Below are positions 34,592 through 43,135 of a DNA stretch of 64,000 bases, one piece after another. The stretch lies in contig OZ244910.1 of the NCBI GenBank assembly GCA_965221735.1, positions 806,001 through 870,000 on the forward strand. The letters are read 5' to 3'. The first letter of the stretch is position 1, and each line of letters opens with the position of its first letter. The position numbers and the translations under genes are program-made. Under the pieces are notes generated by a model. It was not told where the DNA came from and did not search any database. It saw only the letters and a program-made list of their open reading frames with translations. This DNA is from UBA2991 sp965221735 (GTDB lineage: Bacteria; Chloroflexota; Dehalococcoidia; Tepidiformales; Tepidiformaceae).

Positions 34592-36366
34592 CCACCCGAC
34601 AGTCGTCCGGTCCGCGCACCGTCACCCTCCCCGAGGCGATCACCGTCAAGGGACTCAGCGAGCGGCTGGGCATCTCCCCCATCGAGGCGATCAAGCGCCT
34701 CATGACGCACGGCGTCATGGCCGCCATGAACGACACGATCGACTACGAGACAGCCGCGATCGTCTCGTCCGAGCTCGGCATCGCGCCTTCCCCGGAGGCT
34801 GCCGCCGCAGCGGTCGCCACCGCCGTCCGCGAGGATGAGGAGGGTGAGGAAGGCCAGGACGCGGGCGCGCCCCGTCCCCCCGTCGTGACCATCCTCGGCC
34901 ACGTCGACCACGGCAAGACGAGCCTGCTCGACGCCATCCGCGAAACCAACGTGGTCGCCGGCGAGGCCGGTGGTATCACCCAGCACATCGGCGCCTACCA
35001 GATCGAGCGTGGCGGGAACCCCATCACCTTCATCGACACCCCGGGGCACGCGGCCTTCACCGCCATGCGCGCCCGTGGCGCCCAGATCACCGACGTCGCC
35101 GTCGTGGTCGTCGCCGCCGACGACGGCGTGATGCCCCAGACCATCGAGGCGATCGACCACGTCCGCGCCGCCGACGTGCCCATGATCATCGCCATCAACA
35201 AGACCGACCTCCCCGCCGCCGACGCCGACCGCGTCAAGCAGCAGCTCACCGAGCAGAGCGTCGTCGTCGAGGACTACGGCGGCGATGTCCTTGCCGTGCC
35301 CGTCTCCGCCACCACCGGCGCCGGTCTCGGCGACCTGCTCGAGTCCATCGACCTCGTCTCCGAGATCCAGGAGCTCAAGGCCAATCCCGATCGCTCCGCC
35401 ACGGGGACGGTCGTCGAAGCCGAGCTCGACTCCCGGCGCGGACCCCTCGCCACCGTCCTCGTCCGCAACGGCACCCTGCGGCAGGGCGACGCGCTCGTCA
35501 GCGGCCTCATCAGCGGCAAGGTGAAGGCGATGTTCGACGAGCGCGGCGAGCGCCTCAAGGAGGCCGGTCCCGCTCGCCCCGTGCGCATCATGGGGCTCGA
35601 GGACGTCCCCGCCGCCGGCGACGCCATCGAGGTGGTCGAGAGCGAACGGGCCGCCCGGCGCATCGTTGAGCAGACCCGTCGTGAAGCCGAGGGAGCGTCC
35701 GGCGCCCGTCGCGGCCACGTCACCCTCGACACCCTTTTCCACGAGGTCAGCGCCGGAAACGTCAAGGAGCTCGTCCTCATCCTCAAGACCGACGTACGGG
35801 GCAGCGCCGAGGCCATCCGTGGCTCCCTCCAGGGCCTTGGCACCGGCGAGGTGAAGGTGAAGGTCATCCACACCTCGACCGGCCCCGTCAGCGAGTCCGA
35901 TGTCATGCTCGCCGGCGCCTCGGGCGCGATCATCCTCGCCTTCAACGTACGCACCGAGCCGTCCGCCGCCAGCCAGGCGGAGATCAACGGCGTGGAGATT
36001 CGCTCCTACGAAGTCATCTACCAGCTCCTCGAGAGCGTCGAGCAGGCGCTCGAGGGCCTCTACGAGCCCGTCTACGAACGCGTGGTCGATGGCACCGCCG
36101 AGGTCCGGCAGCTCTTCCGCTCCAGCCGCGTCGGTCAGATTGCCGGCTCCTACGTGACCGACGGCACCCTTCTCCGGGGTGACCGCGTTCGCGTCCTTCG
36201 CAACGGCGAAGAGGTCGCCGACACGAGCTGTGGCGGCCTGCGGCGCTTCCAGGACGATGTGCGCGAGGTGCAGCAGGGCTTCGAGTGCGGCATTGTCCTC
36301 GAACGCTTCGATGCCTTCGAAGAGGGCGATGTGCTGGAGTTCTACCACCAGCAGCGCGTGAACTAG
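34588..36366 (+). CDS. infB: Translation initiation factor IF-2, short form
   Basis: A 592-residue IF-2 GTPase that brings fMet-tRNA to the 30S subunit. A short N-terminal IF2N (GLSERLGISPIEAIKRLM) leads to the G domain: GHVDHGKT near 104, DTPGH near 151 and NKTD near 205, then domains II-IV ending FECGIVLERFDAFEEGD. The long N-terminal region of E. coli IF-2 is missing, as in several small-IF2 phyla. ATGA overlap with rnpM. Confidence 0.96.
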   Translation: MTTRQSSGPRTVTLPEAITVKGLSERLGISPIEAIKRLMTHGVMAAMNDTIDYETAAIVSSELGIAPSPEAAAAAVATAVREDEEGEEGQDAGAPRPPVVTILGHVDHGKTSLLDAIRETNVVAGEAGGITQHIGAYQIERGGNPITFIDTPGHAAFTAMRARGAQITDVAVVVVAADDGVMPQTIEAIDHVRAADVPMIIAINKTDLPAADADRVKQQLTEQSVVVEDYGGDVLAVPVSATTGAGLGDLLESIDLVSEIQELKANPDRSATGTVVEAELDSRRGPLATVLVRNGTLRQGDALVSGLISGKVKAMFDERGERLKEAGPARPVRIMGLEDVPAAGDAIEVVESERAARRIVEQTRREAEGASGARRGHVTLDTLFHEVSAGNVKELVLILKTDVRGSAEAIRGSLQGLGTGEVKVKVIHTSTGPVSESDVMLAGASGAIILAFNVRTEPSAASQAEINGVEIRSYEVIYQLLESVEQALEGLYEPVYERVVDGTAEVRQLFRSSRVGQIAGSYVTDGTLLRGDRVRVLRNGEEVADTSCGGLRRFQDDVREVQQGFECGIVLERFDAFEEGDVLEFYHQQRVN

Positions 36367-36387
36367 CGCGGCCCGGATGGAAACGCC

Positions 36388-36756
36388 ATGAGCCGGCGCA
36401 CGAGCCGTGTCAGCGAGCTGCTCCGTGAGGAGATCAGCGACCTCGTCCAGCGGAACCTCAAGGATCCGCGTCTCGAAGGGGCATTCCTGAGCATCACCGA
36501 GGTCGAGGTGAGCGCCGACCTCCGCGTGGCCGCCGTCTTCGTCTCCCACCTCGGGAGCGCCGAGGAGCGCGACGACGCCCTCGCCGGCCTCCGGAGCGCT
36601 TCCGCCTATCTCGAACGGGAGCTGCGCCGCCGGCTGCGCATGCGCCGCACCCCCTCCCTCACGTTCCAGTTCGACCCTTCCATCGAGCGGGGCGCCCGTC
36701 TCGCGTCGACCATCGCCGACCTCGCCCGCGACCGCGGACCCGACTCCGAAACGTGA
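36388..36756 (+). CDS. rbfA: Ribosome-binding factor A
   Basis: A 122-residue KH-fold 30S maturation factor: RVSELLREEISDLVQRNLKDPR at the start (shown in part by SELLREEISDLV) and an RRTPSLTFQFD strand near the end. It is 21 nt after infB and overlaps truB (GTGA). Confidence 0.94.
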   Translation: MSRRTSRVSELLREEISDLVQRNLKDPRLEGAFLSITEVEVSADLRVAAVFVSHLGSAEERDDALAGLRSASAYLERELRRRLRMRRTPSLTFQFDPSIERGARLASTIADLARDRGPDSET

Positions 36757-37667
36757 GCAGGCGCCGCAAGGGCGACTCCGGGCTTACCGGTGTGGTTCTC
36801 ATCGACAAGGAGCCCGGCTGGACCAGCCACGACGTCGTCGCCCGTTCGCGCCGGCTGACCGGGCAGCGCCGTATCGGCCATACCGGCGCCCTCGACCCGA
36901 TGGCGACGGGGCTGCTCGTGCTCTGCCTCGGGCGCGCTACTCGCCTTGTCGAGTACATGATGGCCAGCGAGAAGGCTTACGAAGGCGAGATCGCCCTCGG
37001 CCAGGAGACCGATACCGACGACGCCGAGGGCGCCCCCACCGCCAGCGGCGAGGTGCCCGAGGGCGACCTCGACCTCGATGCGCTCGCGCTCCGGTTCACC
37101 GGCGAGATCATGCAGACGCCTCCCGCGTATAGCGCCGTCAAGGTCGAGGGCCGGCGCGCGTACGCCCTCGCCCGGGAGGGCGAGACGCCCGAGCTGCGGC
37201 CCCGCCCCGTGCGGGTCACCTCCCTCGCGCTCGAACGCATCGCCTCGGACAGGCTCCGGGTTGATGTGCACTGTGGCCCGGGCATGTATGTCCGCAGCCT
37301 CGCCCGCGACATCGGCCGGACCATCGGTTGCGGCGCCCACCTCGCCAGTCTCCGGCGCACCGGCAGCGGCCCTTTCACCGTCCGTGAGGCCGTGCCCGTC
37401 GAGGCGCTCGGGGCCTTCGCCGGCGCGGGAAAGCTGGACGAGGTTGTGCGCCCCGCCGACGAGGGCGTCGCCGAGAGCGCGGCCGCCATCCTCACCACCA
37501 GCCACGCCGAGCAGCTCCGCAGCGGCCAAACCGCCTGGACGCGCGGCGGCTTCCTGCGCCCCGCTACGCTCGCGCGCCTCTACGGCGCCGATGGCTCCTT
37601 CGTCGGTGTCGGCGAAGTCGACGAGCCCGGCCGCGTGCGCGCCCTGAAGGTCGTCGCGGGCGCCTAG
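36753..37667 (+). CDS. truB: tRNA pseudouridine-55 synthase
   Basis: A 304-residue TruB making psi55 in tRNA. The catalytic Asp is in HTGALDPMATGLL (near residue 46); KAYEGEI, YSAVKVEGRRAYALAREG and VHCGPGMYVRSLARDIG follow, then a PUA-like C-terminus. Starts at a GTG overlapping rbfA. Its TAG shares CTAG (37664-37667) with the convergent hisN-like stop. Last gene of the nusA operon. Confidence 0.95.
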   Translation: MSRRRKGDSGLTGVVLIDKEPGWTSHDVVARSRRLTGQRRIGHTGALDPMATGLLVLCLGRATRLVEYMMASEKAYEGEIALGQETDTDDAEGAPTASGEVPEGDLDLDALALRFTGEIMQTPPAYSAVKVEGRRAYALAREGETPELRPRPVRVTSLALERIASDRLRVDVHCGPGMYVRSLARDIGRTIGCGAHLASLRRTGSGPFTVREAVPVEALGAFAGAGKLDEVVRPADEGVAESAAAILTTSHAEQLRSGQTAWTRGGFLRPATLARLYGADGSFVGVGEVDEPGRVRALKVVAGA

Positions 37668-38443
37668 GCCCCGTCGCCTCCCGCCGCTAGCACGTCCAGC
37701 AGCGCTTTGTGGATGCGCCCGTTCGTCGCGACCGCGTCCTTCCCCGCTCCGTCGACTCCCTCCCACGTCGTCAGCTGCCCCCCCGCTTCCCCCATGAGCA
37801 CGGCGAAGGGCGCGATGTCCCACGGGTTCACGACGGGATCGATCATCGCCTCGGCCCGGCCCGCAATCACCGCCAGGTAGCCGTAGCAGTCGCCCCACGA
37901 GCGCAGCAGCCCCGCCTCCTCCGCGAGCCGCGCGAAGCCGTCGGGCGACCTCCGTTGCAGGCTCGCCGACGAGGTCGTCAGTACCGTCGCCCCGCTCAGC
38001 GCGTCGGTGTCGCTGACGTGCGCTGGCTCGCCGTTCAGGAACGCGCCTCCACCCCGGCAGGCCCATGCCGTCTCCGCCACCGCCGGGCACGCGACCACCC
38101 CGACCACCGGCTCGCCGTCGCGCTCCAGCGCCACCAGCGTTCCGAACAGCGGCACGTGATGGATGAAGCTCTTCGTCCCGTCGATCGGGTCGATCACCCA
38201 GCGGTGGCGCCCGTCGCCCGGCGACTCGCCCTGCTCCTCCCCCAGGACCCCGAACCCCGGCGTTTCCCGCGTGAACAGCTCGCGCATCGCCTCCTCCGCC
38301 CGCCGATCCGCCTCCGTGACCGGCGTACCGTCCGCCTTCAACTCGACCGTGAGGCGCTGCTCATAGAGGGGCATCACGACATCCCCCGCAAGGGCGGCGG
38401 CCCTCCGCGCGATCCCTGTCAGCTCCTCCAGTTCGCGGTCCAC
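37664..38443 (-). CDS. hisN: Inositol-monophosphatase family, histidinol-phosphatase-like
   Basis: A 259-residue lithium-sensitive phosphatase-fold protein. Metal ligands: GEEQGE near 68, DPIDGTKSF near 85 and NPWDIAPF near 206. The sequence pattern, with DGTPVTEADRRAE, fits the HisN histidinol-phosphatase branch, which would complete the his genes at 58-61 kb, but inositol or other sugar phosphates are possible. Starts at a GTG 6 nt after a -10 box. Confidence 0.82.
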   Translation of the reverse strand: MDRELEELTGIARRAAALAGDVVMPLYEQRLTVELKADGTPVTEADRRAEEAMRELFTRETPGFGVLGEEQGESPGDGRHRWVIDPIDGTKSFIHHVPLFGTLVALERDGEPVVGVVACPAVAETAWACRGGGAFLNGEPAHVSDTDALSGATVLTTSSASLQRRSPDGFARLAEEAGLLRSWGDCYGYLAVIAGRAEAMIDPVVNPWDIAPFAVLMGEAGGQLTTWEGVDGAGKDAVATNGRIHKALLDVLAAGGDGA

Positions 38444-38449
38444 CCGGCG

Positions 38450-38455
38450 AGTCTA
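38450..38455 (-). promoter_or_regulatory. -10 box TAGACT, leaderless start
   Basis: TAGACT (38455-38450) ends 6 nt before the GTG at 38443. Confidence 0.6.
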
Positions 38456-38555
38456 GCGCCTGCCTGCCCCTGCGGCCCGCACCTCCCTCGGTAAGCGCGC
38501 AGTTACCGCTCGTCGCCTACACTGAACTGCTAGTGGGCGTGAAGAGGATGCAATT

Positions 38556-39569
38556 GTGAGCGTTGGACAGGCCATCCCCACCATGGTGGGAGAGCCCCCC
38601 GACGGCGATCTGCAGCAGCGGTTCCTCCACGAGATGCTGCTTATCCGGCGCTTCGAAGAGAAGTGCGCCGAGATGTACACGCGCGGCAAGATCCGCGGCT
38701 TCCTCCACCTCTACACGGGCGAGGAAGCCTGTGCGGTGGGCGCCATCAACGCCCTCCGCGACGACGACAAGATCGTTACGCACTATCGCGACCACGGCCA
38801 CGCCCTCGCCCGCGGGGTCGAGGCCAACCGCATCATGGCCGAGCTGTTCGCGCGCGTGGGCGGGACGAACCAGGGCCGCGGCGGCTCGATGCACATCTTC
38901 GACGTCGACCGCAACTTCCTCGGCGGCTACGCCATCGTCGCCGGCCACATGCCCATCGCCGCCGGCCTCGGCCTCGCCGCCCACATGAGCCGCGAGGACT
39001 GGGCCACGCTCTGCATCTTCGGCGACGGAGGCGTGGGCGAAGGCGAGTTCCACGAGGCCCTCAACCTCGCCGCCATCTGGAAGCTCCCGGTCGTCTGGTT
39101 CTGCGAGAACAACGGTTATGGCATGGGCGTTCCCTTCGACGACTCCCTCGCGAACGACGTCTACAAGATCGCCGCGTCCTACCGGATGCCGAGCGTTCGC
39201 ATCGACGGCATGGACGTGCTCGAGGTCTACTCCGCCACCCAGCTTGCCCTCGCCCATGTGCGGGAGGGGAACGGCCCCTACTTCATCGAGGCGCTCACCT
39301 ACCGCTACCGCGGCCACTCCATGGCGGACCCCGAGCTCTACCGCACGAAGGCGGAGATCGAGGAGTACCGCAAGCGCGACGCCATCCAGCGCCTCAAGCG
39401 CTCGATGATCGCCGACGGTTTCATCGACGAGCCCACCTACCAGGCGCTCGTCGCCCGGGTTGACGCCGAGGTCGACGAGGCCGTCGCCTACGCCGACGCG
39501 AGCCCCGAACCCGGCCTCCACACCCTCTACGACCACATCACGAAGGAGTACGAGGGGGAATCCGGATGA
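38556..39569 (+). CDS. pdhA: Pyruvate dehydrogenase E1 component, alpha subunit
   Basis: A 337-residue thiamin-diphosphate subunit. It has TGEEACAVGAINAL, HYRDHGHALARG, the ThDP motif GDGGVGEGEFHEALNLAAIW with ENNGYGMGVPF, and TYRYRGHSMADP with the phosphorylation-loop region. It resembles pyruvate/acetoin dehydrogenase E1-alpha. GTG start with GAAGAGG upstream. First of three coupled genes (E1-alpha, E1-beta, E2); stop overlaps pdhB (ATGA). No E3 gene nearby. Confidence 0.9.
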   Translation: MSVGQAIPTMVGEPPDGDLQQRFLHEMLLIRRFEEKCAEMYTRGKIRGFLHLYTGEEACAVGAINALRDDDKIVTHYRDHGHALARGVEANRIMAELFARVGGTNQGRGGSMHIFDVDRNFLGGYAIVAGHMPIAAGLGLAAHMSREDWATLCIFGDGGVGEGEFHEALNLAAIWKLPVVWFCENNGYGMGVPFDDSLANDVYKIAASYRMPSVRIDGMDVLEVYSATQLALAHVREGNGPYFIEALTYRYRGHSMADPELYRTKAEIEEYRKRDAIQRLKRSMIADGFIDEPTYQALVARVDAEVDEAVAYADASPEPGLHTLYDHITKEYEGESG

Positions 39570-40543
39570 CGGAGATGCGCATGCGCGACGCCATCCGCGA
39601 GGCGATGCGGGAGGAGATGCTGCGGGACGAGCGCGTCTTCCTCATGGGCGAGGACATCGGCGCCTACGGCGGCTCCTATGCCTGCACCCGCGGGCTGCTC
39701 GACGAGTTCGGTCCCGAGCGCGTCCGCGACACGCCCATCTCCGAGTCCGGCATCGTCGGCGCGGGCGTGGGCGCCGCCCTCGCGGGCTTCATCCCCATGG
39801 TCGAGATCATGACCATCAACTTCAGCCTCGTCGCCCTCGACCAGATCGTGAACAACGCCTCCAAGCTGCATTACATGAGCGGGGGCCAGGTGAACGTGCC
39901 CCTCGTCCTGCGCATGGCCAGCGGCGGCGGCAGCCAGCTCGGGGCCACCCACAGCCACAGCCTCGAGGGCATGTTCGCGCACTTCCCTGGACTGACCGTC
40001 GTCTGCCCCGCCTTCCCCGGCGACGCCAAGGGCCTGCTCAAGCGCTCCTTCCGCGAGCCCAACCCCGTCGTCTTCATCGAGCACACGGCGCTCTACGGCG
40101 CCCGCGGCGAGGTTCCCGACGACCCCGACCACCTCGTCGAGTTCGGCCAGGCCGCGACCGTTCGCTCCGGGAAGGACGTCACGCTCGTCGGCTACAGCGG
40201 CAGCGTCCACCAGTGCTACCGCGCCGCCGACATGCTCGCCGCCGAACACGGCCTCGCCGCCGACGTCATCGACCTGCGCACCATCCGCCCGCTCGACATG
40301 TCTTCGGTCATCCGCTCCGTGCGGCGCACGAACCGCGCCGTCGTCGTCGAGGACGACTGGAAGTTCGGCGGCTTCGCCGGCGAGATCGCCGCCCAGATCA
40401 TGGAGCGCGCCTTCGACTGGCTCGATGCGCCCGTCGCCCGCGTCGCCGGCAAGGACGTGCCCATGCCCTACAACCGCAACCTCGAATACGCCGCCCTGCC
40501 CTCCGAAGAGGATGTGGTCGAGGCGGTGTTGGCGATGCTCTAG
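39566..40543 (+). CDS. pdhB: Pyruvate dehydrogenase E1 component, beta subunit
   Basis: A 325-residue partner of pdhA. Signatures: MGEDIGAYGGSYACTRGL, TPISESGIVGAGVGAAL, ATHSHSLEGMFAHFPGL, and the C-terminal domain with DLRTIRPLDM. It completes the active site and contacts E2. ATG overlaps the pdhA stop; an AGGAGG near its own stop serves pdhC. Confidence 0.92.
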   Translation: MTEMRMRDAIREAMREEMLRDERVFLMGEDIGAYGGSYACTRGLLDEFGPERVRDTPISESGIVGAGVGAALAGFIPMVEIMTINFSLVALDQIVNNASKLHYMSGGQVNVPLVLRMASGGGSQLGATHSHSLEGMFAHFPGLTVVCPAFPGDAKGLLKRSFREPNPVVFIEHTALYGARGEVPDDPDHLVEFGQAATVRSGKDVTLVGYSGSVHQCYRAADMLAAEHGLAADVIDLRTIRPLDMSSVIRSVRRTNRAVVVEDDWKFGGFAGEIAAQIMERAFDWLDAPVARVAGKDVPMPYNRNLEYAALPSEEDVVEAVLAML

Positions 40544-40554
40544 GAGGCGCGCGC

Positions 40555-41790
40555 ATGGCTCTCGAAGTAGTGATGCCGCAGATGGGCGCCGACATGACCG
40601 AAGGCACCCTCGTGCGCTGGCTTAAGGCGCCCGGGGACACAATCGAGCGCGGCGACATCATCGCCGAGATCGAGACGGACAAGGCCACGGTCGAGCTCGA
40701 GGCCTTCGACGCAGGCGTCCTCCGCCAGGTCGTTGCCGCCGAAGGCGACGTCGTTCCGGTTGGCGAGGTCATCGCCCTCCTCGGCGACGCCGACGAGGAG
40801 ATGCCCGAGGTCGAGCGCCACTCGCCGGCCGAGAAGCCCACGCCCCGCGCCGTCGCTGCTGCCGCCGCCAACGCCGACGCCATCGACGAGACGTTCGGCT
40901 CACGCCGCGTGCGCGTCTCCCCCGTCGCCCGCCGCATCGCCGGCGACGCGGGCATCGACCTCGACGAAGTCACGGGCTCGGGCCCCGACGGGCGCATCCT
41001 CCGCCGCGACGTGGAGGCCGCGATCGCCGCCCGGGACAACCACGCTCCGGCCGGCGTGCCCACCGTCGAGCCCGAGCGCCCCGCTCCGCCCCCGCCTCCC
41101 GCCGACCCCGCCCGCGTCGAGCCCCTCTCCCGCATGCGCGCCGCCATCGCGCGCAACATGACCGACGCCAAGCAGCAGCAACCCCACTACTACCTCACCG
41201 TCGACGTCGACATGACCGAGGCGATGTCCTTCCGCCGCCATGTCAACCTCGTGCTTGAGGATGCCCAGCGGGTCAGCGTGAACGACCTCATCGTGCGGGC
41301 CTGCGCCGTCGCCCTCCTGGGCCACCCCAAGTTCAACGCCTCCTTTACGGACGACGGCATCCAGTACCACCAGCAGGTCGACATCAACATCGGCGTCGCC
41401 CTCGACGAGGGCCTCATCGCCCCCGCCCTGCTGGACCTGGCTGCGAAGGGGCTCCCGCAGATCGCAGAGGAATCGAAGGCGCTCGTCGAGCGTGCCCGCG
41501 CCGGCAAGCTCCGCGCCGAGGAGTACTCGAGCGGCACCTTCACCATCACCAACCTGGGCGCCTACGGTATCGACGTCCTCGTCGGCATCATCAATGCCGG
41601 CCAGGCCGCCATCCTCGGCGCCGGGTCCGTCAGCGAGCGTCCCGCCGTCGTCGACGGCGCCATCGCCGTTCGCCAGCTGATGACGCTCGCGCTGAGCGCC
41701 GACCACCGCGTCAGCGACGGCGCCGAGGGCGCCCGCTTCCTGAAGGAGATCCAGACGGTCCTGGAGAATCCGACGCGCCTGTCGGTCTAG
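40555..41790 (+). CDS. pdhC: Dihydrolipoyl acyltransferase E2 of the pyruvate dehydrogenase complex
   Basis: A 411-residue E2. One lipoyl domain (lipoyl Lys in ETDKATVELEAF near 43), an Ala/Pro linker, the E1/E3-binding domain (RVRVSPVARRIAGDAGIDL near 118) and the acyltransferase domain with the active-site ALSADHRVSDGAEGA near 385. The start at 40555 follows AGGAGG at the end of pdhB; longer readings cross pdhB and are rejected. Confidence 0.93.
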   Translation: MALEVVMPQMGADMTEGTLVRWLKAPGDTIERGDIIAEIETDKATVELEAFDAGVLRQVVAAEGDVVPVGEVIALLGDADEEMPEVERHSPAEKPTPRAVAAAAANADAIDETFGSRRVRVSPVARRIAGDAGIDLDEVTGSGPDGRILRRDVEAAIAARDNHAPAGVPTVEPERPAPPPPPADPARVEPLSRMRAAIARNMTDAKQQQPHYYLTVDVDMTEAMSFRRHVNLVLEDAQRVSVNDLIVRACAVALLGHPKFNASFTDDGIQYHQQVDINIGVALDEGLIAPALLDLAAKGLPQIAEESKALVERARAGKLRAEEYSSGTFTITNLGAYGIDVLVGIINAGQAAILGAGSVSERPAVVDGAIAVRQLMTLALSADHRVSDGAEGARFLKEIQTVLENPTRLSV

Positions 41791-41805
41791 GGGATTCGGG
41801 GTCCG

Positions 41806-42248
41806 CTAGCGACCGCGCGGGAGCACCAGGTCGGCCGAGTCAACCTCGGCCTCGAGCACGTTGCGGGGCGCCTCGTAGCGCAGGAGCCAGCGATTCAGGA
41901 TGTCGCGCCCCAGCAGCGAGGGGATGCCCGGGCCGCTGTCGTTTGGGTCCGCCAGGGCGAGGTCAGTTCGATAGACATAGAAGTTCGTCGTGTCCGCGAA
42001 CCGGAGGACGCTCTCCTCACGGAAGATACGCACGCCGCTGCCTACTCCTCCCACCATGTCTGTCGAGGGTGGAAGTTGTGCGAAGTCGATGCCGAGGTTG
42101 GTGGCATCGTCTGGCATCAGCAGCGAGAAGTCGGCTCCCGTATCCACCAGGAAGAACACGCTTGCGGATACCCCAGCCGGGGAAAGCTGACCCGGCTTTC
42201 GATAAACGGACTCTCGTGAGGATTGAGGAACCAGCCAGTCAGTGTCAC
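41806..42248 (-). pseudogene. Retropepsin-like aspartic protease, one-base frameshift
   Basis: From a GTG at 42248 the frame reads TLTGWFLNPHESPFIESRVSFPRLG, then is lost; the next frame continues VSASVFFLVDTGADFSLLMP and ends GIPSLLGRDILNRWLLRYE. Joined, these make a 147-residue clan AA protease with the catalytic VDTGAD and the SLLGRD motif. The break falls at GGGG (complement of 42171-42174); one more G would restore the frame. It may be a real mutation, a slippery site or a homopolymer error. One nt separates its start from the DUF5678-like stop. Confidence 0.75.
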
Positions 42249-42249
42249 G

Positions 42250-42543
42250 CTACAGGATGAAGGCGTGCTGCTCGGTTGTGACGAAGCGGACGTAGGCTGC
42301 GTCACGCGGGATGCCGTTTCGGTCCATCTCCGCGAACAGTCCGTCGCTGGTTTCGGCCGCGAGCAGCTTCTCTTCGTAGACGGCAACCCACTGGCCCGCA
42401 TAGCGCTCCCGGAACCAGTCCTGGCGGGTATGGAATCGCCGTGCGGCGCGAGAGAACGCTTCCAGCTCACGCGCGAGCTGTTCCGGATCCCCGATCAGTT
42501 CGAGGCCTTCCTCTTCCGTTTGCGCCGGGCCTTCCCGTGCCAT
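42250..42543 (-). CDS. DUF5678-like small protein paired with the aspartic protease
   Basis: A 97-residue protein: a helical half (GDPEQLARELEAFSRAARRF) then a small alpha/beta unit YAGQWVAVYEEKLLAAETSDG and AAYVRFVTTEQHAFIL. The second half matches my memory of the DUF5678 pattern (Y-x-G-x-W-V-A-V), a family of unknown function found beside retropepsin-like proteases. Starts 6 nt after a -10 box and ends 1 nt before the protease start, so both come from one leaderless message. Confidence 0.7.
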   Translation of the reverse strand: MAREGPAQTEEEGLELIGDPEQLARELEAFSRAARRFHTRQDWFRERYAGQWVAVYEEKLLAAETSDGLFAEMDRNGIPRDAAYVRFVTTEQHAFIL

Positions 42544-42549
42544 GCGTTC

Positions 42550-42555
42550 AGCATA
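42550..42555 (-). promoter_or_regulatory. -10 box TATGCT, leaderless start
   Basis: TATGCT (42555-42550) ends 6 nt before the ATG at 42543. Confidence 0.6.
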
Positions 42556-42583
42556 GCCGATGGCCGTGGGGAATCGCGCCTGC

Positions 42584-43135
42584 TCAAAGCACCTTCCCCA
42601 TGACGTAGAACGGCGCGCCCCCCGGCGTGAACGTCATCTCCGTGATGACCTCGAACCCCAGGCGGCCGTAGAGCTCGTGGGCCCGGCTATCCGTGCGCGT
42701 GCTGAGGACGCACGTCTTCTCCGGCCGCCCTGCCAGTAGCGCCTCGACAAGGAGCGCGCCGATGCCCCGGCTCTGGAAGTCCGGGTGCACGGCGATCTCG
42801 ACCAGCTCGTAGGCGTTCCCCAGCCAGCGCTTGCGCCCCTTCCGGTCCAGCTCCCTCGCGACGGCGTCGCGCCACCACTGGCCTCGCAGGCTGCGGTACC
42901 CGTAGGTCATCCCCACGACGCCATGCTCGGGGACGCCGGGCTCCTCCGGCTCACCGAGCGCGATGAACCCCCGGAAGCCGTCGCGGTCGCGGTGGAGACG
43001 GCGCAGCCGGTAGCGAATCTCCTCGCCGCGGTCGGGGTCGCTGTAGGGAGGTGGTGCGAACGCCGCCGCGTAGACGGCGATGGCCCCCTCGAACAGGGGG
43101 CCACCTTCCGGAAACGGGTCGATGCGCCAGCTCAT
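42584..43135 (-). CDS. GNAT-family N-acetyltransferase
   Basis: A 183-residue GNAT protein. The acetyl-CoA loop is FQSRGIGALLVEALL near 125 after VEIAVHPD; ELYGRLGFEVI near 160 is the usual C-terminal part. Substrate unknown. The start overlaps the stop of the AAA+ gene (ATGA), so it is translated with it. Confidence 0.85.
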   Translation of the reverse strand: MSWRIDPFPEGGPLFEGAIAVYAAAFAPPPYSDPDRGEEIRYRLRRLHRDRDGFRGFIALGEPEEPGVPEHGVVGMTYGYRSLRGQWWRDAVARELDRKGRKRWLGNAYELVEIAVHPDFQSRGIGALLVEALLAGRPEKTCVLSTRTDSRAHELYGRLGFEVITEMTFTPGGAPFYVMGKVL

